Positions 20,250 through 31,722 of a stretch of DNA of 64,000 nucleotides are shown piece after piece. The notes under the pieces are model-generated. The model was not told where the DNA came from. It saw nothing but the letters and a program-made list of their open reading frames with translations, and ran no database searches. Location of the stretch: NCBI GenBank assembly GCA_964036045.1, contig OZ038383.1, forward strand, positions 93,318,086 through 93,382,085. The letters run 5' to 3'. Numbering within the stretch: the first letter of the stretch is position 1; each line of letters begins with the position of its first letter. This DNA is from Eutreptiella sp. 'Long Island Sound 2002' (taxonomy: Eukaryota; Euglenozoa; Euglenophyceae; Eutreptiales; Eutreptiaceae). Made by a program: the position numbers and the translations under genes.

Positions 20250-23200
20250 GGGTGAGTGGGTGAGTGGGTGAGCGGGTGAGTGGGTGAGTGGGTGAGTGGG
20301 TGAGTGGGTGAGTGGGTGAGTGGGTGCGTGGGTGAGTGGGTGAGTGGCTGAGTGGGCGAGTGGGTGAGTGGGTGAGTGGGTGAGTGGGTGAGTGGGTGAG
20401 TGGGTAGGTGGGTGAGTGGGTGAGTCGGTGAGTGGGTGAGTGGGTGAGTGGGTGTGTGGCTGAGTGGGTGAGTGGATGAGTGGCTGAGTGGATGAGTGGG
20501 TGAGTGGGTGAGTGGGTGAGCGGGTGAGCGGGTGAGTGGGTGAGTGGGTGAGTGGGTGAGTGGGTGAGTGGGTGAGTGGGTGAGTGGGTGAGTGGGTGGG
20601 TGGGTGAGTGGGTGAGTGGGTGAGTGGGTGAGTGGGTGAGTGGGTGAGTGGGTGAGTGGGTGAGTGGGTGAGTGGGTGAGTGGGTGAGTGGGTGAGTGGG
20701 TGAGTGGGTGAGTGGGTGAGTGGGTGAGTGGGTGAGTGGGTAGGTGGGTGAGTGGGTGAGTCGGTGAGTGGGTGAGTGGGTGAGTGGGTGTGTGGCTGAG
20801 TGGGTGAGTGGGTGAGTGGCTGAGTGGATGAGTGCGTGAGTGGGTGAGTGGGTGAGCGGGTGAGCGGGTGAGTGGGTGAGTGGGTGAGTGGGTGAGTGGG
20901 TGAGTGGGTGAGTGGGTGAGTGGGTGAGTGGGTGAGTGGGTGAGTGGGTGAGTGGGTGAGTGGGTGAGTGGGTGAGTGGGTGAGTGGGTAGGTGGGTGAG
21001 TGGGTGAGTCGGTGAGTGGGTGAGTGGGTGAGTGGGTGTGTGGCTGAGTGGGTGAGTGGGTGAGTGGCTGAGTGGATGAGTGGGTGAGTGGGTGAGTGGG
21101 TGAGCGGGTGAGCGGGTGAGTGGGTGAGTGGGTGAGTGGGTGAGTGGGTGAGTGGGTGAGTGGGTGAGTGGGTGAGTGGGTGGGTGGGTGAGTGGGTGAG
21201 TGGGTGAGTGGGTGAGTGGGTGAGTGGGTGAGTGGGTGAGTGGGTGAGTGGGTGAGTGGGTGAGTGGGTGAGTGGGTGAGTGGGTGAGTGGGTGAGTGGG
21301 TGAGTGGGTGAGTGGGTGAGTGGGTAGGTGGGTGAGTGGGTGAGCGGGTGAGTGGGTGAGTGGGTGAGTGGGTGAGTGGGTGAGTGGGTGAGTGGGTGAG
21401 TGGGTGAGTGGGTGAGCGGGTGAGCGGGTGAGTGGGTGAGTGGGTGAGTGGGTGAGTGGGTGAGTGGGTGAGTGGGTGAGTGGGTGAGTGGGTGGGTGGG
21501 TGAGTGGGTGAGTGGGTGAGTGGGTGAGTGGGTGAGTGGGTGAGTGGGTGAGTGGGTGAGTGGGTGAGTGGGTGAGTGGGTGAGTGGGTGAGTGGGTGAG
21601 TGGGTGAGTGGGTGAGTGGGTGAGTGGGTGAGTGGGTAGGTGGGTGAGTGGGTGAGTCGGTGAGTGGGTGAGTGGGTGAGTGGGTGTGTGGCTGAGTGGG
21701 TGAGTGGGTGAGTGGCTGAGTGGATGAGTGCGTGAGTGGGTGAGTGGGTGAGCGGGTGAGCGGGTGAGTGGGTGAGTGGGTGAGTGGGTGAGTGGGTGAG
21801 TGGGTGAGTGGGTGAGTGGGTGAGTGGGTGAGTGGGTGAGTGGGTGAGTGGGTGAGTGGGTGAGTGGGTGAGTGGGTGAGTGGGTAGGTGGGTGAGTGGG
21901 TGAGTCGGTGAGTGGGTGAGTGGGTGAGTGGGTGTGTGGCTGAGTGGGTGAGTGGGTGAGTGGCTGAGTGGATGAGTGGGTGAGTGGGTGAGTGGGTGAG
22001 CGGGTGAGCGGGTGAGTGGGTGAGTGGGTGAGTGGGTGAGTGGGTGAGTGGGTGAGTGGGTGAGTGGGTGAGTGGGTGGGTGGGTGAGTGGGTGAGTGGG
22101 TGAGTGGGTGAGTGGGTGAGTGGGTGAGTGGGTGAGTGGGTGAGTGGGTGAGTGGGTGAGTGGGTGAGTGGGTGAGTGGGTGAGTGGGTGAGTGGGTGAG
22201 TGGGTGAGTGGGTGAGTGGGTAGGTGGGTGAGTGGGTGAGCGGGTGAGTGGGTGAGTGGGTGAGTGGGTGAGTGGGTGAGTGGGTGAGTGGGTGAGTGGG
22301 TGTGTGGGAGAGTGGGTGAGTGGGTGATTGGGTGAGTGGGTGAGTGGGTGAGTGGGTGAGTGGGTGAGTGGGTGAGTGGGTGAGTGGGTGAGTGGGTGAG
22401 TGGGTGAGTGGGTGAGTGGGTGAGTGGGTGAGTGGGTGAGTGGGTGAGTGAAAGAGTGGGTGAGTGGGTGAGTGGGTGAGTGGGTGAGTGGGTGAGGTGG
22501 GTGAGTGGATGAGTGGGTGAGTGGGTGAGTTTGTGAGTGTGTGAGTGGGTGAGTGGGTGAGTGGGCGAGTGGGTGAGCGGGTGAGTGGGTGAGTGGGTGA
22601 GTGGGTGAGTGGGTGAGTGGGTGAGTGGGTGAGTGGGTGTGTGGGTGAGTGGGTGAGTGGGTGAGTGGTTGAGTGGGTGAGTGGGTGAGTGGGTGAGTGG
22701 GTGAGTGGGTGAGTGGGTGAGTGGGTGAGTGGATGAGTGGGTGAGGGGGTGAGTGAGTGAGTGGGTGAGTGGGTGAGTGGGTGAGTGGGTGAGTGGGTGA
22801 GTGGGTGAGTGGGTGAGTGGGTGAGTGGGTGAGTGGGTGAGTGGGTGAGTGGGTGACTGGGTGAGTGGGTGAGTGGGTGAGTGGGTGAGTGGGTGAGTGG
22901 GTGAGTGGGTGAGTGGGTGAGTGGGTGAGTGGGTGAGTGGGTGAGTGGGTGAGTGGGTGAGTGGGTGAGTGGGTGAGTGGGTGAGTGGGTGAGTTGGTGA
23001 GTCGGTGAGTGGGTGAGTGGGTGAGTGGGTGTGTGGCTGAGTGGGTGAGTGGGTGAGTGGCTGAGTGGATGAGTGGGTGAGTGGGTGAGTGGGTGAGCGG
23101 GTGAGCGGGTGAGTGGGTGAGTGGGTGAGTGGGTGAGTGGGTGAGTGGGTGAGTGGGTGAGTGGGTGAGTGGGTGAGTGGGTGAGTGGGTGAGTGGGTGA

Positions 23201-25383
23201 GTGGGTGAGTGGGTGAGTGGGTGAGTGGGTGAGTGGGTGAGCCAGTGAGTGGGTGAGTGGGTGACTGGGTGAGTGGGTGAGTGGGTGAGTGGGTGAGTGG
23301 GTGAGTGGGTGAGTGGGTGAGTGGGTGAGTGGGTGAGTGGGTGAGTGGGTGAGTGGGTGAGGGGGTGAGTGGGTGAGTGGGTGAGTGGGTGAGTGGGTGA
23401 GTGGGTGAGTGGGTGAGTGGGTGAGTGGGTGAGAGTTGAGCAGGTGAGCGGGTGAGCGGGTGAGTGGGTGAGTGGGTGAGTGGCTGAGTGGGTGAGTGGG
23501 TGAGTGGGTGAGTGGGTGAGTGGGTGAGTGGGTGAGTCGGTGAGTGGGTGTGTGGGTCAGTAGGTGAGTCGGTGAGTGGGTGAGTGGGTGAGCGGGTGAG
23601 TGGGTGAGTGGGTGAGTGGGAGAGTGGGTGAGTGGGTGAGTGGGTGATTGGGTGAGTGGGTGAGTGGGTGAGTGGGTGAGTGGGTGAGTGGGTGAGTGGG
23701 TGAGTGGGTGAGTGGGTGAGTGGGTGAGTGGGTGAGTGGGTGAGTGGGTGAGTGGGTGAGTGGGTGAGTGGGTGAGTGGGTGAGTGGATGAGTGGGTGAG
23801 TGGGTGAGTGGGTGAGTGGGTGAGTGGGTGTGTGGGTGAGTGGGTGAGTGGGTGAGTGGGTGAGTGGGTGAGTGGGTGAGTGGGTGAGTGGGTGAGTGGG
23901 TGAGTGGGTGAGTGGGTGAGTGGGTGAGTGGGTGAGTGGGTGTGTGGGTGAGTGGGTGAGTGGGTGAGTGGGTGAGTGGGTGAGCGGGTGAGTGGGTGAG
24001 TGGGTGAGTGGCTGAGTGGGTGAGTGGGTGAGTGGGTGAGTGGGTGACTGGGTGAGTGGGTGAGTGGGTAAGTGGGTGAGTGGGTGAGTGGGTGAGGGGG
24101 TGAGTGGGTGAGTGGGTGAGTGGGTGAGTGGCTGAGTGGGTGAGTGGGTGAGTGGGTGAGTGGGTGAGTGGGTGAGTGGGTGTGTGGGTGAGTGGGTGAG
24201 TGGGTGAGTGGGTGAGTTGGTGAGTGGGTGACTGGGTGAGTGGGTGAGTGGGTGAGTGGGTGAGTGGGTGAGTGGGTGAGTGGGTGAGTGGGTGAGTGTG
24301 TGAGTGGGTGAGTGGGTGAGTGGGTGAGTGGGTGAGCGGGTGAGTGGGTGAGTGGGTGAGTGGGTGAGTGGGTGGGTGGGTGAGTGGGTGAGTGGGTGAG
24401 TGGGTGAGTGGGTGAGTGGGTGACTGGGTGAGTGGGTGAGTGGGTGAGTGGGTGAATGGGTGAGGTGGGTGAGTGGGTGAGCGGGTGAGTGGGTGAGTGG
24501 GTGAGTGGGTGAGTGGGTGAGTGGGTGAGTGGGTGAGTGGGTCAGTGGGTGAGTGGATGCGTGGGTGAGTCGGTGAGTGGGTGAGTGGGTGAGTGGGTGA
24601 GTGGGTGAGTGGGTGAGTGGGTGAGTGGGTGAGTCGGTGAGCGGGTGAGTTGGTGAGTTGGTGAGTGGCTGAGTGGGTGAGTGGGTGAGTGGGTGAGTGG
24701 GTGAGTGGGTGAGTTGGTGAGTGGGTGAGTGGGTGAGTGGGTGAGTGGGTGAGTGGGTGAGTGGTTGAGTGTTTGAGTGGGTGAGTGGGTGAGTGGGTGA
24801 GTGGGTCAGTGGGTGAGTGGGTGAGTGGGTGAGTGGGTGAGTGGGCGAGTGGGTGAGCGGATGAGTGGGTGAGTGGGTGAGTGGGTGAGTGGGTGAGTGG
24901 GTGAATGGGTGAGGTGGGTGAGTGGATGAGCGGTGAGTGGGTGAGTTGTTGAGTGGGTGAGTGGGTGAGTGGGTGAGTGGGTCAGTGGGTGAGTGGGTGA
25001 GTGGATGCGTGGGTGAGTGGGTGAGTGGGTGAGTGGGTGAGTGGGTGAGTGGGTGAGTGGGTGAGTGGGTGAGTGGGTGAGTGGGTGAGCGGGTGAGTTG
25101 GTGAGTTGGTGAGTGGCTGAGTGGGTGAGTGGGTGAGTGGGTGAGTGGGTGAGTGGGTGAGTGGGTGAGTGGGTGAGTGGGTGAGTGGGTGAGTGGGTGT
25201 GTGGGTGAGTGGGTGAGTGGGTGAGTGGGCGAGTGGGTGAGTGGGTGAGTGGATGAGTGGGTGAGTTGGTGAGTTGGTGAGTGGGTGAGTGGGTGAGTGG
25301 GTGAGTGGGTGAGTTGGTGAGTGGGTGAGTTGGTGAGTGGATGAGTGGGTGAGTGAATGAGTGGGTGAGTGGGTGAGTGCGTG
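20250..25383 (+). repeat. Minisatellite B4, 8-bp unit GGGTGAGT
   Basis: About 640 copies, mostly in phase and richer in variants (GTGT, GGCT, GGAT, GTCG, GGTA) than the other arrays. It ends at about 25383, where the sequence becomes CT-rich and the 127-bp repeat begins. Segmental duplication is evident in the first 2.3 kb. Confidence 0.97.
20741..22532 (+). repeat. Higher-order repeat inside B4 (896-bp super-unit, two copies)
   Basis: The rare variant GGGTAGGT occurs at 20405, 20741, 20989, 21325, 21637, 21885 and 22221 (position of its TAGG). The steps are 336, 248, 336, 312, 248 and 336 bp, all multiples of 8. The step order shows an 896-bp block (20741 onward) duplicated at 21637. Other markers (GTCG, GTGT followed by GGCT) move with it. 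Confidence 0.85.
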
Positions 25384-25486
25384 ACTTCTCCTTTTCCCCC
25401 TGGCTCTTGTCCTCCTTGTCCTCCCTCCCCACCTCTCCTTGCTCTTGCCCCTCCTGTTCGCCGCCGTCTTTTTTTCGTATTCTCTC

Positions 25487-25920
25487 CGCTGCCCCGGAAG
25501 CTCCAGTCCGTGGCACCGGGTTCACCCCCGGACGATCCAGTCCGGCGGCCAGCGCCGTGCTTCTTTCCGCCCCAGTTGCTCCAATCAGGGGCGTCTTTTT
25601 GTTGTATTCTCCCCGCTGCCTCGGACGCTCCAGTCCGTGGCACCGGGTTCACCCCCGGACGATCCAGTCCGGGGGCTTGCGCCATGCTTCATTCCTCCCC
25701 GGTTGCTCCAATCCGGGGGGTCTTTTTGTCATATTCTCTCCGCTGCCTCGGACGCTCCAGTCCGTGGCACCGGGTTCACCCCCGGACGATCCAGTCTGGG
25801 GGCTTGCGCCGTGCATCATTCCGCCCCGGTTGCTCCCATCCGGGGGGTCTTTTTGTCATATTCTCTCCGCTGCCTCGGACGCTCCAGTCCGTGGCACCGG
25901 GTTCACCCCCGGACGACCCA
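25487..25920 (+). repeat. 127-bp tandem repeat, about 3.4 copies
   Basis: Copies start with CGCTGCC at 25487, 25614, 25741 and 25868, exactly 127 bp apart. Each holds the block GGCACCGGGTTCACCCCCGG, which can pair partly with itself. The last copy ends at about 25920. All three plus frames are open across it, so the overlapping frames are not evidence of a gene. The stretch 25384-25486 before it is CT-rich. The stretch 25921-26002 after it has no recognised feature. Confidence 0.9.
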
Positions 25921-26002
25921 GTGTGCTACGTATGTCTGTGTCTGTCTCACTTCTCTCCCCGGCGTGGCTCCCGGAGACCGGGCTTCGCTAACGTCGGACC
26001 GA

Positions 26003-26315
26003 AGGTCCTAATCAGGTACTTTTACCACTCCTATGACGCCCAATTTCTGTGCTGGCGCCTATCCTTGGGGGAAGACGGCAAAAGCCCTACCTACTAGAGG
26101 GGTTGGGTGGCCAAGTGTGCTAAGGGCATACAAAACGCCCAGTTTTGCTAAAGGCCAAAAGCCAACGCACTCTCCTGCCCACGTGGAAAAGCACGCGGGA
26201 CAGGAGACACCACTACTCTACACACCCTACCTACAGTGGCACCATCCTGGTGGGCGAGCACTTCTGCAACTGGCTCAAGCCCCCACTCAGCACTACCACT
26301 CCTACACGCACGCTC
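26003..26315 (+). mobile_element. Element 0: left fragment of its 3' non-coding region
   Basis: This fragment aligns, with substantial divergence and indels, to the 3' non-coding region of element 2 at about 50039-50490. Shared blocks include GCCCAATTTCTGTGCTGGCG and CAGTGGCACCATCCTGGTGG. Its continuation is at 39036, on the other side of element 1. It is what remains of an older related retrotransposon whose coding part is absent; upstream sequence changes to the tandem repeats at about 26.0 kb. Confidence 0.75.
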
Positions 26316-28165
26316 TGAAGCCGGTTCGGACCCCCGTGGCCATCTTTGGGTCACTTGGGGCGTGTATCTATGTGCCGGCAAGCCGCCACTGGCTGATATC
26401 ATACTCTCCCATCCACCTGACCTAACCCGATGTGATAGTGTGATAGGTTTGGCCATTCCGGCTATGAGCGGCCATATTCAGTACCGAGGCGCCGCAAGCG
26501 GAGATTTATATATCAGAATATCAGGAATCAACAGGGTTTTATTATCATAATGTTTCCGTAATTTTTCAGCCTTCCGTTTTGATTGTCAATGTATCGGCGA
26601 CTGTCAGTTGGCTCGCGATTTTGCGGTGACCGATTGGTTAACTGTTATTTACAGATATTTTGGCGGAAACCCCGATGAAGGGTCAGATTTCATCAGTAAA
26701 GGGTTCGTTGCTTCCGCAATTTTCATATTATACACTCGCAAAATTAATCCGATTTTTTCAGACTTTCAGAATCGGATTTTCGACTTCGACATCACCGCAC
26801 TCGATATGCTGAATCTCGAGTGGTCATACATTTTTCCCCGATCACGAATCAACCTTCCTTTTGTTATGCCCTTCGTTTTTCTTGGAGATAAAGGAGAAAC
26901 TAAATTGATTCCTGAGGCCACTTTGAAAGGTCATATCTCCGGCTCACGGCGAGGTATACCAATTTCGAGAATTGGGTTGGAACCGCCTTGGTCTCAACTT
27001 AATTTAGGAAGCATCAAACGCCTTTGGTTTGTACACATGCCCGGTATAGCAAGGGATAATGGTCAAGAGGGTAGAAAGTGATATATAACTCTCTGACCGT
27101 GCAACCCAATATTTTATTGCAGCTTTCCAGTGTACCGCATGAGTGTTGGGGTTGCATAGCAACTTTCCTTGGGTTCCTACCTATTTTTAACGTGAAGTTA
27201 TGTCCATGGAGGGGCATGGCATATCATGGTGGGAGCCACTTTATGAGGGTATGTGTTATATGCATGGTATGTGCTTCGATATGCTCACGCCCATGTTATA
27301 TATCTCCGTTTGTAGGAAGATATATGGAGTCATACGTGGCAAGGGCTTCGCCCATGTCACAATGGTGAACTCCATAGCGCTAGTCTAAGTCTACCGCTCA
27401 TATAGTGCATGTGGGAGGACTTACGGAGCGACCCACAAGCGCCATTATCAATTTTCCCATTTTCGTGGTGCGTGTTGGGAGGAGGTTCAAAGGTGTCCCT
27501 GTGCGTCCATGTGGGGATCCAAGTGGGGTGATTGTTTGCAAATGGTCCCAAGCAATTGTGTTTTGAATCATATGTTGATACCATGGGTGAGCGAAGTTAT
27601 ATACTATTGTAATTATCTTGAATTTGGCATTATTTGCATGTTTTTGACCTCATTTTATGCTCATTTTTGTGTTTTATGTGCTCAACTGGTCGGCTAACAG
27701 TAAAGTGCCTAAAGATCCCTGAACTATGGTATGTTGCTTAAATGTTGGCATATGCTTCGGTGTTGTACCTCACCATATGCTAGATCACGTGGTCACTTTG
27801 GCTTGGCACACGAGGCCTCACAGAATTAGGTCTCAAATTCATGAGTTGACTTGTGAAGCATGTCATGTACATAACCGGAGGGGTTTCGGAGCCAATGATG
27901 GGAGATTCTTGGGCATGAACTTTTGGTCTATATCACCCTTCTATACTACTTTCCGGTTTGACACATGCATGGAGCATTTGAATATTTGCCGTATCCATTT
28001 TTGAGTATATAATTGACTTTTGGGCATAATGGTTTGATTTGCCTGATTTTGCCATGTTGTGAGGTCATCTTCATGGGGCAGTTTTCCATGCCCAATCGAC
28101 TCCAAGTCCAACCAAGGTTATGTCAGGGTAGGGCATGGTCCTGAGTGCCACTCCAGGCCATGACA
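26316..28165 (+). repeat. Element 1 5' LTR
   Basis: Starts TGAAGCCGG and ends CCATGACA. It is AT-richer than the coding interior. Short frames inside (for example 26608-27081) are matched in the 3' LTR and are not genes. No clear tRNA primer-binding site follows at 28166; the next bases are CGCCACCTCC. Confidence 0.93.
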
Positions 28166-28596
28166 CGCCACCTCCCCTATTGGGCTAGGATTTAGAGGCT
28201 TGGGAGAGAACGCATTTTTGGGGTTAGTGTAGTGACTTTTGACACATGGCATTTAGCCATCTTATTTGACTTGGTTCATGGCATCATGCTGGCGAGTCAA
28301 GGGAAGGTCCTGAGTCCAGGGAATGAGGGGTCCATGGCTGTGATTGTGTATGTTTCCATCTTTCCCCAACTGTGCTTGATATGTGTTCATATGCCAATTT
28401 CAGGGCTTTCCTCTTTGGTGCAATTCTTGTACATGCTTGCGACCGGGAGACAACCGGTGTGCTGAACGGAAGCCCGCAGTGTGGATTGGATTGTGGATTG
28501 GGTATTTGTTGTATTTGTGGGATCTGGTTGCTGTTCAGGGTTGAAGGAGGATTGTATTTTCTATATTTTTGGATTTTGGACCCTGGATTTTGAGAA
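28166..28596 (+). other. Element 1 leader before gag
   Basis: About 430 bp between the 5' LTR and the gag ATG. It has no recognisable primer-binding site, no long frame in the gag register and no repeat. It presumably forms the untranslated leader. Confidence 0.6.
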
Positions 28597-31500
28597 ATGC
28601 AATCGCTGATCAGGAGCAAGTCAGCAGGGGTGACAGACATAAGGGGTACAGCAGGGGCCGGTCCTGGTAGGAACGTTCTTTATGGTAGCAGAGGTGTACC
28701 TGCTGCCCCTACCTACCGCCGACCCGGGGACTTGGGCCCCTATGAGCCCTGCCCAAGTACGCCCCGGGTGCGTGTTGTGGACTCGGTGGAGACCACGCCG
28801 GAGATTGGAGCCAGAGAAGAGCCGAGACGCTCAGGAGCATGGCGAACTCCGGAAGTTGAAGCCCGAAGAGAAGTACGACGTTCGGGAAGAGGAGGACTTG
28901 ACATGGAGGACCTGGTCTCCATGTGTGAGCGTCGCTGCCGAAGGGCATGCAACCTCCGCTCCGCCACGGAGGACTCTGAGGAGACCTGCCATTCAGGCAG
29001 CAGTGGAGGACGGGCCCGGCGCTACCGGAAGCGCGGGTCACCCAAGCCCCCGGCAGGGGACGCCGGGGCTATGGATACGGATCCCAGCCTGGTCAGGCTG
29101 TGGTCAGCCGCAGATTCCGAGGGGCACTCCGAGGGCTATCGGACAGCTTATGAGCACCATTCGGAGTCGGAGGAGATGGCCAGACCGCCCACAAGGGCGA
29201 AGACGGCCCTAGAACCCAGCCTGGAGCATGACGCCGAGGCGCTGGAGAGGCCTGCCAGAGCCAGAACGGTGCCTGTGGCCCGGCACACGGAGCCAACGCG
29301 GGATAGCATGAGCGACACACCCATGGCGGAGGAGTCCGAGGCGCCTGGAACCGTGGGATGCGCCGGATCAGGTGGAAAGCACGTTGAGTGCCACTGCGAG
29401 CACGTGTCCTTCCTCATCGGCAGGAACCCAAAGATGGGGATGGACGCCATCGTGCAGCACCTCGACCGCCTGGACAACGCGAAGGACGGTCTAGAGGAGG
29501 ACGTCGCGGGGATCCTGGTTGACCAGTCGGCAGCGGAGAGGGACATGGCGGAGCTGCGAGCGGAACAGGACCGGTACCGGGACAATCTGGAGCTGGCCCT
29601 GCAGAAGCAGCAGCGAGTGGTGGACAGCCTCCTCCACCTGGTGGAGGACATGTCGGGACGCCTGAAAAGGCTAGAGGAGCTACAGCCCCTCGCCTCGGGT
29701 CCGGAGCTCCCGGCAAAGCCGGCCGCGGCAGAGCTGGTGGAGCGGGTTAAGACCCTCAGGAGCGCCATGGAGAAACCCATGGGCGGCCCTGCAGAGGCAC
29801 CTTACGCGCCTCCGCGTGTTGACCCGGGTGCGCTGCCGTTTGTTCCCATGTTCAGCGAATCCATAATGCTCGGGGAGCAAACGGCACCGGCTGGGTCCAT
29901 GCGGGAAGGGCGCGCAACCACGGACCTGAGGAGCCTGACGGTACAGATGTCCCATGCCGCCCAGGACCCACCGACCACTACGACTGCCCATGCAGTTTAT
30001 GCGGAAGAGGAGATCCAGAACCAGACCATGCAGGGGGGAACCATGGGAAGCGCCGACGGACATGGTCGAGGCCATCTGGGCGGAAACCTGTGGGTGAAGG
30101 ACCCCAATACGGGGATATGGACAGCCGGTGGAGCAAGTCCTTCCCGCATTCCAAACCCCATGGGTTCAGGCCCAACTGGAGCGCACTCCATGGAGGAGAG
30201 GGATGTACGGGGAGTGTACTCACACCCCCCAGCCACAGGTGGTATCCGTCTCGGTGGAGTAGTGGCTGTGGACGTCGGAGACGCCATCAGGATTGACGAC
30301 CTTAGGGGAATCAAGATCCCCTACTACGATGGCAACCCCTCCAACCTGGGTGACTTCATCCTAGATTGGGAGGACTTCGCCGAGGAGGTCGTCGGCGAGA
30401 TGAGGGGAGCGCCAAGGGACAAGTGGGTATGTCGGACATTCCCACACGGGCTGGCGCAGGACCTGAAGGAGGAGCTCAGGGATCAGATCCGTGAGGGAGT
30501 GATCCAGACGGAGCAGGCCTGCCTCCAGTGGCTGGAGGACGAAGAGCGAGTGGACGCCCCCAACCAGAAGTTGGAGGATCTGTGGTCCATTCCGCTGCCG
30601 ATGGGGCGCGGTGAACTGAGGGTCCGAGAATGGAATCGTTACATCCGCAAGTACCGAAGAAGCCTCAAGCTGGTGGAGGACTGGAATGAGGCCAGCGAGA
30701 TCCGACACCTGCTGAAGGACGTCCTCCCCGGGCACTGGAACAGAAGAGTGGAGGATGAAGAGAAGAAGAGAGCAAAGAAGTGCGTGGCCGTACGGATCAT
30801 GGCATCGGAGGACACCCACGCCGGAATAATGGAGTTTTTCCGGCGAAACCTCGGCGAGCCCAGCCGAATGTTGGTGTTGAAGAACGCCGTCTACGTGGAG
30901 GTATTCGGCGACACCATGGGGCAAAGGCTGATGCGCCTCAGCAACGTGGAGTGGAGGCGCGGAGAGCCGCTGAGGATGCAGGTCATCTTCGCCCGCATGA
31001 GCCTGGACGAGATCGTGAAGTACATCACGGTGGAGCTGAAGCTCAACGCCAAGAACGAGGCCCACGTGCAGGATCGACAAGGTCATGGACAACGAGGCCA
31101 CCTAGAAGACCGCCATCATCGGGAGATGCAGAAGGACACGGTCAACTCCGCGGAGGATGGTAGTGGAAGTGGCCAAGACCACTGGACCGGGTCCCGGGAG
31201 GATCACGAGGAGGCCCATTTCTTCCTGTTTGTGGCGCACAACGTGAGGGACCATGGGCAGGATCGGTCCAGATCGAACCGGGTGGGACCCAAGAAGGGCA
31301 AAGAGCCAAGGAGGATCGGGAACCCACCGCTCTCGTTCCGGGAGTACAGGTCTCAGCACGACGGGTGCTGGGTCTGTTATGGCAAGGGAAACAACCATGC
31401 ACACGACCACCGTCAGTGCAAGGTGTATGAGGCGGACGAGAAGGCCTACTTCGCCGCCCACCCCGAGATGAAGCCCAAGGAGCAGCGGATTGCCGATTGG

Positions 31501-31722
31501 AAGGCGAAGGGCGGAGACGGGGGAAAAGGCCAAGGCAAAGGCCAAGGGGGAGGCGGAGGAAGAGGCTATGGTGGTGGACCCGGCCCAGACCGACGCGTGA
31601 GGTCGATCGAGGAGGTTGCTGAGAACATGTTGAGGACGTTGGAGGAACTCAAAGCCCAGCAACGTGGTGGACAAAGTCTGAGCGGATCGCAGCAGGAGGG
31701 AGCTGCGGCAGGCCATGTCTGA
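28597..31722 (+). CDS. gag: Element 1 Gag-like polyprotein, 1041 aa
   Basis: Structural protein of element 1, expected to form the cytoplasmic particle that packages the RNA. The N-terminal 250 residues are charged and low in complexity. Residues about 290-365 form a long coiled coil (Glu/Leu/Arg/Gln-rich). Residues about 560-850 look like the capsid part, beginning after a Gly/Pro-rich linker. A zinc-knuckle-like motif near residue 925 has the pattern C-x2-C, then a His-rich run, then C. A Gly/Lys-rich basic tail follows. The start is the first ATG after a TGA at 28591. The frame ends in TGA at 31720-31722, but the same frame stays open into pol, so this TGA is probably the readthrough stop and not only a terminator. 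Confidence 0.8.
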   Translation: MQSLIRSKSAGVTDIRGTAGAGPGRNVLYGSRGVPAAPTYRRPGDLGPYEPCPSTPRVRVVDSVETTPEIGAREEPRRSGAWRTPEVEARREVRRSGRGGLDMEDLVSMCERRCRRACNLRSATEDSEETCHSGSSGGRARRYRKRGSPKPPAGDAGAMDTDPSLVRLWSAADSEGHSEGYRTAYEHHSESEEMARPPTRAKTALEPSLEHDAEALERPARARTVPVARHTEPTRDSMSDTPMAEESEAPGTVGCAGSGGKHVECHCEHVSFLIGRNPKMGMDAIVQHLDRLDNAKDGLEEDVAGILVDQSAAERDMAELRAEQDRYRDNLELALQKQQRVVDSLLHLVEDMSGRLKRLEELQPLASGPELPAKPAAAELVERVKTLRSAMEKPMGGPAEAPYAPPRVDPGALPFVPMFSESIMLGEQTAPAGSMREGRATTDLRSLTVQMSHAAQDPPTTTTAHAVYAEEEIQNQTMQGGTMGSADGHGRGHLGGNLWVKDPNTGIWTAGGASPSRIPNPMGSGPTGAHSMEERDVRGVYSHPPATGGIRLGGVVAVDVGDAIRIDDLRGIKIPYYDGNPSNLGDFILDWEDFAEEVVGEMRGAPRDKWVCRTFPHGLAQDLKEELRDQIREGVIQTEQACLQWLEDEERVDAPNQKLEDLWSIPLPMGRGELRVREWNRYIRKYRRSLKLVEDWNEASEIRHLLKDVLPGHWNRRVEDEEKKRAKKCVAVRIMASEDTHAGIMEFFRRNLGEPSRMLVLKNAVYVEVFGDTMGQRLMRLSNVEWRRGEPLRMQVIFARMSLDEIVKYITVELKLNAKNEAHVQDRQGHGQRGHLEDRHHREMQKDTVNSAEDGSGSGQDHWTGSREDHEEAHFFLFVAHNVRDHGQDRSRSNRVGPKKGKEPRRIGNPPLSFREYRSQHDGCWVCYGKGNNHAHDHRQCKVYEADEKAYFAAHPEMKPKEQRIADWKAKGGDGGKGQGKGQGGGGGRGYGGGPGPDRRVRSIEEVAENMLRTLEELKAQQRGGQSLSGSQQEGAAAGHV

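Noticed and set aside
8393-25383. A CRISPR array or a telomere
   Set aside because: Units are contiguous 8-mers without unique spacers, and the sequence is not a known telomere repeat. The arrays are interstitial, with unique sequence on both sides.
26608-27081. A 157-codon gene in the element 1 LTR (and its copy at 37478-37951)
   Set aside because: It lies wholly within both LTR copies, has no recognisable motif and starts at a non-ATG codon. Conservation between the copies is explained by the LTR.
28166-28200. A primer-binding site of element 1
   Set aside because: No TGG-starting stretch resembling a tRNA 3' end complement lies within the first bases after the LTR.
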